Below are positions 7,079-14,959 of a stretch of 29,132 nucleotides of DNA, piece after piece. Both the position numbers and the translations under genes were made by a program. Below the pieces are notes generated by a model. That model saw only the letters and a program-made list of their open reading frames with translations, was not told where the DNA came from and searched no databases. Position 1 is the stretch's first letter, and each line of letters starts with the position of its first letter. The stretch comes from an uncultured Collinsella sp. (GTDB taxonomy: Bacteria; Actinomycetota; Coriobacteriia; Coriobacteriales; Coriobacteriaceae), in NCBI GenBank assembly GCA_902468695.1, contig CABQZS010000134.1, positions 1 to 29,132 of the forward strand. The letters run 5' to 3'.

Positions 7079-7871
7079 AGCTCAGCAGCATGCGGTCGTT
7101 GGCGAGCTCGCCGCCCGAGACCTCCTCGAACTTCTGCAGCAGGTCGGCTACGGTGAGCGACTTCTTCTCATCGCCCGCCACGTCGTAGATCACATGGCCT
7201 TCGTGCATCATGATCAGACGGTTGCCCAGACGGATGGCGTCGTTCATGTTGTGCGTGACCATGAGCGTGGTCAGGTGGTTCTCGTCGACGATCTCCTCGG
7301 TCAGGTTGAGCACTTTAGAGGCCGTCTTGGGGTCGAGGGCCGCGGTGTGCTCGTCGAGCAGCAGCAGGCGCGGCCTGGTGAGCGTGGCCATCAGCAGGGT
7401 GAGCGCCTGGCGCTGGCCGCCCGAGAGCAGGCCGACCTTGGCGTTGAGACGCGTGTCCAGACCAAGGTCCAGGCGCTTGAGTAGCTCAACGTACTCATCC
7501 TTCTCGGCCTTGGTGACGCCCCACGAAAGGCCGCGACGCTGGCCGCGACGTTTGGCGAGGGCCAGGTTCTCGGCGATCTGCATGTCAGCAGCGGTACCGC
7601 GCATGGGGTCCTGAAACACGCGGCCCAAGTACTTGGCGCGCTGCGACTCGCTCAGGCGCGAGATATCGGTGCCGTCGAGCTCAATAACGCCCGAATCGAG
7701 CGGGTACACGCCGGCGATCATGTTGAGCAGCGTGGACTTGCCGGCGCCGTTGCCGCCGATCACGGTTACAAAGTCGCCGTCATTCAGGGTGAGGTCGACG
7801 CCGGTGAGCGCGCGCTTCTCGGTGACGGTGCCCTTGTTAAAGGTCTTCTTGACGTGCGAGAGCTTAAGCAT
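7077..7871 (-). CDS. ABC transporter ATP-binding protein, TrpZ type
   Basis: This is the cytoplasmic ATPase of a three-component importer. Counting from the chosen start, the 264-residue protein has Walker A GGNGAGKST (39-47), the ABC signature LSGGQ (149-153), Walker B LLLLDEH (169-175, with H where many ATPases have P-T) and the switch histidine in VTHN (207). This LDEHTAALDP variant is characteristic of the family that pairs with PF04392-type binding proteins. An upstream in-frame ATG at 7880 directly abuts the G-rich site; the ATG at 7871 leaves 9 nt from GGGGG and gives the usual family start MLKLSHV. It overlaps the permease gene by 8 bp, so the two are an operon. Confidence 0.9.
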   Translation of the reverse strand: MLKLSHVKKTFNKGTVTEKRALTGVDLTLNDGDFVTVIGGNGAGKSTLLNMIAGVYPLDSGVIELDGTDISRLSESQRAKYLGRVFQDPMRGTAADMQIAENLALAKRRGQRRGLSWGVTKAEKDEYVELLKRLDLGLDTRLNAKVGLLSGGQRQALTLLMATLTRPRLLLLDEHTAALDPKTASKVLNLTEEIVDENHLTTLMVTHNMNDAIRLGNRLIMMHEGHVIYDVAGDEKKSLTVADLLQKFEEVSGGELANDRMLLS

Positions 7872-8787
7872 CTGCCTCATCCCCCTTCGTGTAGGAGCTG
7901 CGGAGCTTATAGCGCTCCCAAACTACGGGCACGCACAGGGCCACAGCGACAATCACGGCGGAGAGCAGCTTCATGTCGTTGGCGTCCATGCCCAACTGCA
8001 GCACGATGGCGCGGATAAGGAAGTACACCACGGAGCCAAAGACGGCGGAGGCAAGACGGACGCTAAACTGCGTGAGGCCGCCGGGCAGCAGACGGCCGAG
8101 CACCTCACCGATAACAATGGCGGCAAGACCGATAACGATGGCACCGGTGCCCATACCAATGTCGGCATACTTTTGGCTCTGGCAGATGAGCGCGCCCGAA
8201 AGGCCGATGAGGGCGTTGGAGAGCACGAGGGCGATCATCTTGGTGGAGTTGGTGTTGACGCCCAGAGCGCGGATCATGTACTCGTTGTTGCCGGTGGCGC
8301 GCAGTGCCGAGCCGATCTCGGTGCCAAAGAACCAATACAGGATGGCAACGATAGCCACGGCGAGCAGGATGCCCAAGATGATGGCAACGGTGGACTGCGG
8401 CAGACCGGTCATATTGCTGACGGCCGAGAACACGGTGCCCTTGGCAAGAATGGGCGTATTGGACTTGCCCATGATGCGCAGGTTGATGGACCACAGGCTG
8501 ATCTGGGTGAGGATTCCGGCGAGGATCGCGGGAATCTCAAAGACGGTGGTCAAAATGCCCGTGACGGCACCCGCAATGGCGCCGGCGCACATACCGGCCA
8601 GCACGGCGAGCAGCGGGTCGACGTTGTTATTGACGATGAGCACAGCGCAGACGCAGCCGCCGAGGGCAAAGCTGCCGTCGCAGGTCATATCGGGAATGTC
8701 GAGCAGGCGGAACGTGATAAACACGCCAAGCACCATAATGCCCCAGAGGACGCCCTGCGAAACGGCGCCCTGCAATGCAATGAGCAT
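7864..8787 (-). CDS. ABC transporter permease, TrpY type
   Basis: This 307-residue polytopic membrane protein is the channel subunit of the importer. It has about eight to nine hydrophobic segments and the family motifs FITFRLLDIPDMTCDGSFALGG (near 23-44) and RATGNNEYMIRALGVNTNSTKMIAL, which contains the coupling-helix region that contacts the ATPase. The family resembles the branched-chain amino acid/ribose permease fold. A TAGGAGGT site 7 nt before the ATG supports the start. The binding-protein gene lies about 200 bp upstream on the same strand and the ATPase overlaps its 3' end. Confidence 0.9.
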   Translation of the reverse strand: MLIALQGAVSQGVLWGIMVLGVFITFRLLDIPDMTCDGSFALGGCVCAVLIVNNNVDPLLAVLAGMCAGAIAGAVTGILTTVFEIPAILAGILTQISLWSINLRIMGKSNTPILAKGTVFSAVSNMTGLPQSTVAIILGILLAVAIVAILYWFFGTEIGSALRATGNNEYMIRALGVNTNSTKMIALVLSNALIGLSGALICQSQKYADIGMGTGAIVIGLAAIVIGEVLGRLLPGGLTQFSVRLASAVFGSVVYFLIRAIVLQLGMDANDMKLLSAVIVAVALCVPVVWERYKLRSSYTKGDEADA

Positions 8788-8882
8788 GCTTCATACCTCC
8801 TAGGATAGGGTGGACACGTGATTCACCATAATAGCGGTAACAATGCATAGAAGAGCTGCGGACAGACGTTTTGTTTTACCTG

Positions 8883-8922
8883 AAACAAGCAGGGCGGACG
8901 CCGGTCTACAGCGCCCGCCCCT
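8883..8922 (-). terminator. Hairpin between binding-protein and permease genes
   Basis: A 10-bp stem (8892-8901 with 8911-8920, one A-C mismatch) has a 9-nt loop. On the minus strand GCTTGTTT follows. In this position it probably works as a partial terminator that lets the binding protein be made in excess over permease and ATPase, a common arrangement in ABC import operons. Confidence 0.55.
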
Positions 8923-8990
8923 GTGGCTCAGATATTGAATAACGCGGCTAAAGCGCGAGCACGGGCTCTAGACGCATGCCGCGTATGGCA

Positions 8991-9971
8991 TTACGCGTCC
9001 AGAGCGGAAAGGTCGATGCCCAGCGCCTCGGCCATCTCGTCGTTCTTGACGACGACCAGGTCCTTGCTCGAGAGGTGCTTGATCGGCATGTCTTCGGGCT
9101 TGGCCTCGCCCTTCAGGATCTTGACGGCCATCTCGCCCGCGGCGTAGCCCAGGTCCTCATAGTTGATGGAGAGGGTGAACAGGCCACCGGCCTTACACAT
9201 GCCCTCCTCGCCAGTCACGAAGGGAAGCTTGTTTTCCTTGCAGATCTGGCCGACCTGCGAGGCACCCGCGGCGATGGTGTTGTCGGTGGGGGAGTACAGC
9301 GCGTCGACCTTGCCCACGGCAGACTCGACGACGGACTGAATCTCGTTGGAGCTCGAGACGGTGAAATCGGTGTACTCGAGCCCCAGCTTGTCGAGCTCCT
9401 TCTTGGCGGCCTTGATCTGGACGTCGGAGTTGGACTCGGCGGTGCAGTAGAGCAGGCCGACCTTCTTTACGTCGGGCAGGACCTTCTGCATCATCTCGAG
9501 CTGCTCGGCGACCGGGGTGAGGTCGGAGGCGCCCGTGACGTTGGTGCCGGGCTTGTCGTTGTCCTGGACCAGGCCGGAGGCGGCGTAGTCGGTGATGGCG
9601 CAGCCCACGATGGGGATATCGGCCGTGGCACCGGCGGCGGCCTGCGCGGCGGGCGTAGCGATGGCATAGATCAGGTCGACGCCGTCGCCCACGAACTTGT
9701 CGGCGATGGACTTACACGTGGACTGGTCGTTTTGGGCGTTCTTCTGGTCGATCTTGACCTTAAGGTCGCTCTCCTTGATGGCCTTGACAAAGCCGTCGTT
9801 GGCGGCATCGAGTGCGGAGTGCTCGGTGAGCTGCAGAACGCCGATGGTGTAGTCGGAACCGGCGGCAGCAGAGCCGGAACCAGAGTTGCCGCCGCATCCG
9901 GCGAGCGGGGCGAGCGCGAGCAGGCCGGCGGAGACCAGAAGGCTCCTGCGGCTGATGGTGATGTCCTTCAT
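8991..9971 (-). CDS. ABC transporter substrate-binding lipoprotein, TrpX type
   Basis: This 326-residue lipoprotein is the extracellular ligand-binding part of the importer. It starts MKDITISRRSLLVSAGLL with a lipobox LAGC at about residues 23-26, then a Gly/Ser-rich spacer. The mature domain (SDYTIGVLQLTEHSALDAANDGF... and IVGCAITDYAASGLV) is the PF04392-type fold. Members of this family in other Firmicutes take up tryptophan or tyrosine; the ligand here is not proven. A longer frame from 10019 exists, but the GGGGGT site 7 nt before the ATG at 9971 decides the start. It is the first gene of the binding protein-permease-ATPase operon. No T-box leader is seen upstream. Confidence 0.9.
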   Translation of the reverse strand: MKDITISRRSLLVSAGLLALAPLAGCGGNSGSGSAAAGSDYTIGVLQLTEHSALDAANDGFVKAIKESDLKVKIDQKNAQNDQSTCKSIADKFVGDGVDLIYAIATPAAQAAAGATADIPIVGCAITDYAASGLVQDNDKPGTNVTGASDLTPVAEQLEMMQKVLPDVKKVGLLYCTAESNSDVQIKAAKKELDKLGLEYTDFTVSSSNEIQSVVESAVGKVDALYSPTDNTIAAGASQVGQICKENKLPFVTGEEGMCKAGGLFTLSINYEDLGYAAGEMAVKILKGEAKPEDMPIKHLSSKDLVVVKNDEMAEALGIDLSALDA

Positions 9972-10034
9972 ATCATTACCCCCAGTATAAAAATGGCTGG
10001 AAACACTGCACTGGGACAAAGTGCAAGTGGAACT

Positions 10035-10062
10035 ATAGTAGCGCTGATGTCCATTTTTACAA
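10035..10062 (-). promoter_or_regulatory. Candidate promoter of the TrpXYZ-type operon
   Basis: On the minus strand TTGTAA (10062-10057) and TACTAT (10040-10035) are separated by 16 nt. The predicted transcript start leaves a leader of roughly 55-60 nt before the binding-protein ATG. Confidence 0.45.
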
Positions 10063-10131
10063 CAGCCTGGCGGGTTTTTTAATACAGAATCGGATGGGCG
10101 GTACGGGTAGTCGAATGGGCGGTGGAGGGCC

Positions 10132-10920
10132 TTATGCGGCGGAGGAGGCGTCGTCCTCCTCGTCCAGGGCGGCGAAGAGCTTCTTGCCGTCGAGCAGGCG
10201 TGTGCTGACGTTTCTCATACGGGCGATCTCGACGGTGCGCAGCGTATCGTCGGTGCCTCGGGCGTCGTAGACCGTTCCCAGCAGATACGAGATGCCATCG
10301 CGCTGCCTGATGGCAAAGGGACGGAGTGTCATCCGTGCTGCTTCGGTTTCGCCACGCGTCGTGACGCTCGAAATATCAAAACTCACCGTGGTTCCGTGGT
10401 CGATGGCCTGCTCGACGAGCTCGCACGTGTCGATGCGCTTGATGGGCGTGCGTGTTGCCTTGGTAGCCTTGCTGCCTGCGCTTGGAGCGGGTTCGGGTGT
10501 ATCGAGGTAGCCGCGAACGTCGGCGCTCGCCATGGCAACTAAGTGCTGCGCCATGCTCTTGCGGATAGCGATAGGCGTGGAGCGGTTGCGCATGACCATA
10601 CCGTGGAGCCGGATGATCTCTTCGTCGGTGAGCGGACGGGTAAGAAGTTTGTAGCCCACGCCGCGTTTGTACTCAATTTCGTATCCGGCATGGCGAAGTG
10701 CCGAGATGGCGGTGTAGATGCTGCGCCGCGCCGCCGAGATGGGCATGCGGGTGGGGTCGTCGGGATGGGCGAGGCGCCGGATCAACTCATCGGAAAGCAT
10801 GGCCTTGTCCTCGCCGGTGTTTTCGCTTAATAGTTGCAGGATGCGAACGGCGCGATAGGCCGCCATCGAGGCGGCGCCTCTAGTCGTGGTGTCGTAGGTT
10901 TCAACAGCGGCTTCGGTCAT
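10132..10920 (-). CDS. WYL-domain helix-turn-helix transcriptional regulator
   Basis: This 262-residue protein looks like a DNA-binding regulator. Residues about 20-92 form a winged helix-turn-helix (AAYRAVRILQLLSENTG..., SAARRSIYTAISALRHAGYEIEY, then GVGYKLL). After a low-complexity Ala/Lys/Pro linker (about 143-160) comes a WYL-like C-terminal domain whose core reads LRPFAIRQRDGISYLLGTVY and ends with TVEIARMRNVS. WYL domains bind ligands, often nucleotides or single-stranded DNA. A GTG at 10929 is in frame, but AAAGGA lies 10 nt before the ATG at 10920. Its target is unknown; the adjacent transporter operon on the same strand is a possibility. Confidence 0.78.
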   Translation of the reverse strand: MTEAAVETYDTTTRGAASMAAYRAVRILQLLSENTGEDKAMLSDELIRRLAHPDDPTRMPISAARRSIYTAISALRHAGYEIEYKRGVGYKLLTRPLTDEEIIRLHGMVMRNRSTPIAIRKSMAQHLVAMASADVRGYLDTPEPAPSAGSKATKATRTPIKRIDTCELVEQAIDHGTTVSFDISSVTTRGETEAARMTLRPFAIRQRDGISYLLGTVYDARGTDDTLRTVEIARMRNVSTRLLDGKKLFAALDEEDDASSAA

Positions 10921-11094
10921 CGTGCCCACGTCCTTTCCGTTTTGGGTGGCGACGGTATGGAGCCTAGGACGTGGGGCTTTCCCAGGGGCGCAGGGCGCTC
11001 TGGGCGGTCGGTAGTCGTCGGCAAACGGCGGGTCGAGTTTTCAACAGCCCTGCTCAACTGACCAAAAACTTGCCAAAAGCTTGACGGATGCTGT

Positions 11095-11132
11095 TGAAAA
11101 AAGCGCCTCTCGACCGATGTCGAGAAGCGCTT
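11095..11132 (-). terminator. Intrinsic terminator after asnS
   Basis: A 14-bp stem with one mismatch (11101-11114 with 11119-11132) has a 4-nt loop. On the minus strand a run of six T follows. It ends asnS about 50 bp after its stop codon. Confidence 0.85.
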
Positions 11133-11178
11133 ATGCGATGAGCGTTGGCGTGTGGCGACGCGAGCTAGCGTCCGACGA

Positions 11179-12582
11179 TTAGAAGTCGGCGTTGCCCACG
11201 GTGCGCGGGTGCGGCAGGACGTCGCGGATGTTGCCCACGCCGGTCAGATACATGACCAAGCGCTCGAAGCCCAGACCGTAGCCGGCGTGCTTGCAGGAAC
11301 CGTAGCGGCGCAGGTCAAGGTAGTACTTGTACTGCTCGGGATTCATGCCCAGGTCCTTGATGCGGGCCTCGAGCAGATCCAGGCGCTCCTCGCGCTGGGA
11401 GCCGCCGATAATCTCGCCGATACCGGGAACCAGGCAGTCGGCGGCGGCGACAGTCTTGCCGTCCTCGTTCATGCGCATGTAGAAGGCCTTGATCTCGGCC
11501 GGGTAGTCGGTCACGAAGGTCGGGCGCTTAAAGTGCTCCTCGGTCAGGAAGCGCTCGTGCTCGGTCTGCAGGTCGATGCCCCAGCTCACGGGGTAGTCAA
11601 ACTTGTGACCGGCGGCGACTGCCTGCTCCAGGATCTTGACGGCCTCGGTATAGGTGACGCGGGCGAAGTCGGAGTTGGCGACATGGTCCAGGCGCTCGAG
11701 CAGACCCTTGTCCACAAACTTGTTGAGCATATTGAGCTCGTCGGGGCAGGTGGCCATAACGTCCTTAAGGACGTACTTGAGCATGGCCTCGGCGTTATCC
11801 ATGTAGTCGTTAAGATCGGCAAAGGCCATCTCGGGCTCGATCATCCAAAACTCGGCGGCGTGGCGCGTGGTGTTGGAGTTCTCGGCGCGGAAGGTGGGGC
11901 CAAAGGTGTACACGTCGCCAAAGGCCATGGCAAAGTTCTCGGCATTGAGCTGGCCGGACACGGTGAGGCTTGCATGCTTGCCAAAGAAGTCCTGGCTCCA
12001 GTCGACCTCGCCGGACTCGGTGAGGGGCGGATTTTTGGGGTCGAGCGTAGTCACGCGGAACATCTCGCCGGCGCCTTCGCAGTCACTCGTGGTGATGATG
12101 GGGGTGTTGACGTAGACAAAGCCCTGCTCCTGGAAGAAGCGGTGGATGGCGGCAGCCGCGACAGAGCGGATGCGGAACACGGCGCGGAACAGGTTGGTGC
12201 GCGGGCGCAGGTGCTGCTGGGTGCGCAGGAACTCGACGGTTGCGCGCTTCTTCTGCAGCGGGTAATCCGGGGCGCTGACGCCCTCGACCTCGATGGAGGT
12301 GGCAGAAAGCTCGAAAGGCTGGGGCGCATCGGGGGTCAGCTTGACGGTGCCGGTGCAAATGAGTGCGGCCGAGACGTTTTGATGGGCGATCTCGTCGTAG
12401 TTGTCGAGCGCCTCGCGGTTCATGACGACCTGCAGGTCGCGGAAGCAGCTGCCGTCGTTGAGCGTAACAAAGCCAAAGTTCTTCATGTCGCGGACGGACT
12501 TGACCCAGCCGGCGACGGTGACGGTCTGGCCGCCGAGCGACTCGGCATCGGCATAGAGCTGCGCGATTTTGGTGCGGTTCAC
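11179..12582 (-). CDS. asnS: Asparaginyl-tRNA synthetase
   Basis: This class IIb synthetase charges tRNA-Asn with asparagine. The 467-residue protein has the N-terminal OB-fold anticodon domain (VTVAGWVKSVRDMKNFGFVTLNDGS), motif 1 and the PIITTSDCEGAGEMF segment, motif 2 (FRAENSNTTRHAAEFWMIEPE) and motif 3 (GYGLGFERLVMYLTG). The EFWM variant of motif 2 and overall length fit AsnRS rather than AspRS. The start is taken as GTG at 12582, because GGGAGGA (12592-12586) lies 3-4 nt before it and homologues begin near this point. The alternative ATG at 12594 has no ribosome binding site. The presence of AsnRS indicates direct charging of tRNA-Asn. Confidence 0.95.
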   Translation of the reverse strand: MNRTKIAQLYADAESLGGQTVTVAGWVKSVRDMKNFGFVTLNDGSCFRDLQVVMNREALDNYDEIAHQNVSAALICTGTVKLTPDAPQPFELSATSIEVEGVSAPDYPLQKKRATVEFLRTQQHLRPRTNLFRAVFRIRSVAAAAIHRFFQEQGFVYVNTPIITTSDCEGAGEMFRVTTLDPKNPPLTESGEVDWSQDFFGKHASLTVSGQLNAENFAMAFGDVYTFGPTFRAENSNTTRHAAEFWMIEPEMAFADLNDYMDNAEAMLKYVLKDVMATCPDELNMLNKFVDKGLLERLDHVANSDFARVTYTEAVKILEQAVAAGHKFDYPVSWGIDLQTEHERFLTEEHFKRPTFVTDYPAEIKAFYMRMNEDGKTVAAADCLVPGIGEIIGGSQREERLDLLEARIKDLGMNPEQYKYYLDLRRYGSCKHAGYGLGFERLVMYLTGVGNIRDVLPHPRTVGNADF

Positions 12583-12628
12583 GTATCCTCCCATAACGGT
12601 TGAATGATAGTTATCCATACAGTTCGAT

Positions 12629-12637
12629 ATTCTAGCA
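12629..12637 (-). promoter_or_regulatory. Extended -10 promoter of asnS
   Basis: On the minus strand the sequence TGCTAGAAT (12637-12629) is an extended -10 element (TGn plus TAGAAT, 5/6 to consensus), about 46 nt before the GTG start. No good -35 box is present, as expected for this promoter type. Confidence 0.5.
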
Positions 12638-12692
12638 GCTCGGCTCATTTGGGCTATACAGATAAGGCATTGGCGGGATGGTTTTTCAAACG

Positions 12693-12726
12693 AAAAGCGC
12701 CCGCGGCCAAATGGTCGCGGGCGCTT
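12693..12726 (-). terminator. Intrinsic terminator after the EIIA gene
   Basis: A 14-bp GC-rich stem (12695-12708 with 12713-12726, one G-T pair) has a 4-nt loop. On the minus strand TTTT follows. It separates the EIIA gene from asnS. Confidence 0.85.
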
Positions 12727-12763
12727 GACGAGGTGCTTTTTGGCTGTGTGGCGCGGGGCCTGG

Positions 12764-13327
12764 CTACTTGGTCTTGGCTACCAGCAGTGGGTCGCCAAGC
12801 TTAACGAGCGGGTTGCCGCCGATAAGCGTGCCGGACTCGCCGACATGGTCGATGCTCTTAAGACGATCGAGCTCGGAGACGATGACGGTCACGATGTCCT
12901 CGTGACCAGCGGCCTTAATGGCCTCGCGGTCGAAGCTGATGAGCGGCTGGCCTGCCTTGACCACATCGCCCATCTCGACAAAGCGGGCAAAACCCTTGCC
13001 GTTCATTTCCACGGTGCCCAGGCCAACATGGATGAACACGCGAAGGCCGTCCTCGGTAATCATGCCGATGGAGTGGTTGGTGACGGTGGTGGCGCCGATG
13101 CGGCCGTTGGCGGGCGCATAGATGGTGCCGGTAATGGGCTCGATGCCATAGCCCTGGCCAAGCATGCCCGAGGCGATCGTCTCGTCGGGAACCTCGTTCA
13201 GGTTGACGAGCACGCCGTTGACGGGGGCATAGATGACGCCTTCGCGGGTAGCGAAGCTTGCTGCGGGCGGAACGGACGCCTCGCCGGTCGAGGTGAAGGT
13301 GGACTTAAGCGAATCGAGCAGACCCAT
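12764..13327 (-). CDS. PTS glucose-family EIIA component, solitary
   Basis: This 187-residue cytoplasmic protein carries phosphate from HPr to a sugar-specific EIIB. It has the beta-sandwich EIIA-Glc signature: YAPVNGVLVNLNEVPD, then NHSIGMI with His85 and VFIHVGLGTVEM with His100, the expected phosphorylation site, and KAGQPLISFD. A long N-terminal tail (1-25) precedes the domain. The GGAGG site 5 nt before the ATG at 13327 rules out longer versions. It stands alone, without EIIB or EIIC. The EIICB at 17.6 kb lacks an EIIA and is a plausible partner. Confidence 0.92.
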   Translation of the reverse strand: MGLLDSLKSTFTSTGEASVPPAASFATREGVIYAPVNGVLVNLNEVPDETIASGMLGQGYGIEPITGTIYAPANGRIGATTVTNHSIGMITEDGLRVFIHVGLGTVEMNGKGFARFVEMGDVVKAGQPLISFDREAIKAAGHEDIVTVIVSELDRLKSIDHVGESGTLIGGNPLVKLGDPLLVAKTK

Positions 13328-13374
13328 AGTTGCCTCCAACTTAAATAGGCGCATATCGCGCGTTTGGTTTGCCG

Positions 13375-13408
13375 GAAACGTTTCACATGTGTTTCGCGGC
13401 TTTGTCAA
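13375..13408 (-). promoter_or_regulatory. EIIA promoter with LacI-type operator
   Basis: On the minus strand a perfect -35 box TTGACA (13408-13403) is followed after 17 nt by a poor -10 (TGAAAC). The palindrome GAAACGTTTC (13384-13375) overlaps the -10. An AAACGTTT core is typical of operators bound by LacI-family regulators. It is close to, but 2 bp shorter than, a standard CcpA cre box. Confidence 0.45.
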
Positions 13409-13570
13409 CGCCCCTATTCTACGCTGCTCAACGATACCTCTGAACTGGGATTATGTGATATATCAGTTGAAGGGAAACTTATTGCTGGAGTGTTTCTGCG
13501 CCACGGGTTCAAGTGGGGTACGCTTGAAGGCGAAAAACAAGGGCGCATAATTTGCGCGAAGGGAGCACAT

Positions 13571-14470
13571 ATGATTGTCGAGAACCATGCGCTGTGGGGC
13601 GAGGAGCCGACCGAGGATTATCCGGCGACGTTTACGTATTTGGGTGCCGAGCCGCTGCCCGATAAGCCCAATGGCCGCCGCCCCGCGGTGATCATCTGCG
13701 GCGGAGGCGGGTTCACGCATATCGCTCCGCACGAGCAGGATCCCGTGGCGTTTGCGTTTTTGGATCACGGTTACCAGGCCTTTGTGCTCAACTATGTGAC
13801 GAGTTCTACGGGCGACGTGAGCTTTCCGCACCCCCAGGCAGATCTTGCCAAGATGGTCGCCACGGTGCGCGCCAACGCCGACGAGTGGCATGTCGATCCT
13901 AAGCGCGTGTGCGTCGTGGGATTCTCGGCGGGCGGCATGATCTGTGCCTCGCTGGCAACGCAGTGGAAGACCGGCCCCTTCGCGGCACTTGCCGGGGCGC
14001 GTCCGGACGACATTCGTCCCGATGCCGTGGTGCTGGGTTATCCATTGCTCGACTTTGCCTATGTGCGCGACATGCAGACGCGCGATCCGCGCATTGACTT
14101 GCGTGTGCCCAAGACGGGCGGCAAGACGGGGCGCGATTTGCTCAACGACTACCTGTCGATGGTGACGGGCGGCGAGGCGACTGACGAGCATCTGGCCGAC
14201 ATCTGCCCCACCACGCATGTTTCGCGTCAGATGCCACCGACCTTTGTGTGGGGCGTGTCCGACGACAAGACGGCACCGATCGCGCAGGTCTACCCGTTTG
14301 CGCAGCGCATGGCCGAGGAGGGCGTTGCATGCGAGATGCACGTCTTCGACCAGGGTGGTCACGGCCTTTCGCTCGGCAACGCCAACACCGCGGTCGACAA
14401 CGAGGACAAGCAGGTGGCGGTCCGCCCTTGGATTCGCCTAGCCTTCCGCTTCCTGGAGCGCCATATGTAA
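13571..14470 (+). CDS. Alpha/beta hydrolase (esterase/acetyl-xylan-esterase-like)
   Basis: This 299-residue cytosolic hydrolase has an oxyanion-hole motif CGGGGFTHIAPHE (43-55) and the nucleophile elbow GFSAGG with Ser119. A likely acid lies at Asp231/Asp232 (GVSDDKTAP), and the base is His264 (QGGHGLSL). This pattern matches the BD-FAE/acetyl-esterase group that removes acyl groups from carbohydrates or small esters; the substrate is unknown. No signal peptide is seen. A GAAGGGA site before the ATG at 13571 fixes the start. A weak promoter (TTGAAG, 16 nt, CATAAT at 13524-13551) lies upstream, and a GCGCA/TGCGC inverted repeat (13543-13557) overlaps its -10. Confidence 0.88.
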   Translation: MIVENHALWGEEPTEDYPATFTYLGAEPLPDKPNGRRPAVIICGGGGFTHIAPHEQDPVAFAFLDHGYQAFVLNYVTSSTGDVSFPHPQADLAKMVATVRANADEWHVDPKRVCVVGFSAGGMICASLATQWKTGPFAALAGARPDDIRPDAVVLGYPLLDFAYVRDMQTRDPRIDLRVPKTGGKTGRDLLNDYLSMVTGGEATDEHLADICPTTHVSRQMPPTFVWGVSDDKTAPIAQVYPFAQRMAEEGVACEMHVFDQGGHGLSLGNANTAVDNEDKQVAVRPWIRLAFRFLERHM

Positions 14471-14517
14471 AAGTAGACTACTTGCCCGTTTCAAAAAGTC
14501 TGCTTAGAGGAGGAGCC

Positions 14518-14838
14518 ATGCTTGAGGGTACGTATGTGGTTTTGGCCCAGACGCCAGTGGGGAGCAAGCGCGGCGAGGTGACGTTTTCACATGGGGTGAA
14601 CGGCGCGCTCAGGGCAGTACTAAACGTCAGGGGTCTCAATATCGCTCTCTCGGGTGCCCGCGCTGAGTGCGATTTCTTTGAGCTCTCGGGTACTATCTCC
14701 CACGTCTTGATGGGCAAGGCGCCCTTTACATGCACGGGGTCGGTTGAGGGTGATCGACTCACTGCTACCGCGCGGTCGGGTCCCATTTCGATCTCGCTGA
14801 GCGGTATGCGCAAAGAGCTTTCGGGGCGCACCGCATAA
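14518..14838 (+). CDS. Conserved-looking hypothetical protein, 106 residues
   Basis: A GAGGAGGAG site directly upstream and typical codon use make this a convincing gene 47 bp after the esterase. I do not recognise the family. The product is small, without transmembrane segments or signal peptide. It has alternating hydrophobic/polar residues suggesting an all-beta fold (EGTYVVLAQTPVGSKRGEVTF, then DFFELSGTISHVLMGKAPF and GDRLTATARSGPISISLSG). The repeated strand-turn pattern resembles small beta-barrel or beta-sandwich binding proteins. It could be co-transcribed with the esterase. feoAB starts 121 bp downstream. Confidence 0.75.
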   Translation: MLEGTYVVLAQTPVGSKRGEVTFSHGVNGALRAVLNVRGLNIALSGARAECDFFELSGTISHVLMGKAPFTCTGSVEGDRLTATARSGPISISLSGMRKELSGRTA

Positions 14839-14911
14839 AGTTTGCGCAGGTAAACATCGGTATTTGACTTTATAAAATAGTTCAGAGCGCTATCATTTGT
14901 CGTTACGAGTT

Positions 14912-14936
14912 GGTTAGCCCCGGTAAACGGTTAACC
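14912..14936 (+). promoter_or_regulatory. Stem-loop in the feoAB leader
   Basis: GGTTAGCC (14912-14919) pairs with GGTTAACC (14929-14936, one G-T pair) around a 9-nt loop, just upstream of the feoAB ribosome binding site. The left half resembles a DtxR/IdeR iron-box half-site (GGTTAGCC), which would fit iron regulation, but a full operator is not visible. Confidence 0.3.
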
Positions 14937-14959
14937 GCGTCTAACGAAAGGATGAGCGC

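Noticed and set aside
9972..10131. Possible T-box riboswitch ahead of the TrpXYZ-type operon
   Set aside because: The leader is too short, and I see no T-box sequence or specifier/terminator pair.
11152..12603. 483-codon open frame on the plus strand opposite asnS
   Set aside because: It is an antisense artefact of high-GC codon use; the minus-strand frame has all AsnRS motifs.
13375..13384. Standard CcpA cre box at the EIIA promoter
   Set aside because: The palindrome is 2 bp shorter in the centre than a cre site, so it was called a general LacI-family operator instead.
14864..14896. Promoter TTGACT ... TATCAT ahead of feoAB
   Set aside because: The spacing is 21 nt, too long for a reliable sigma-70-type promoter.
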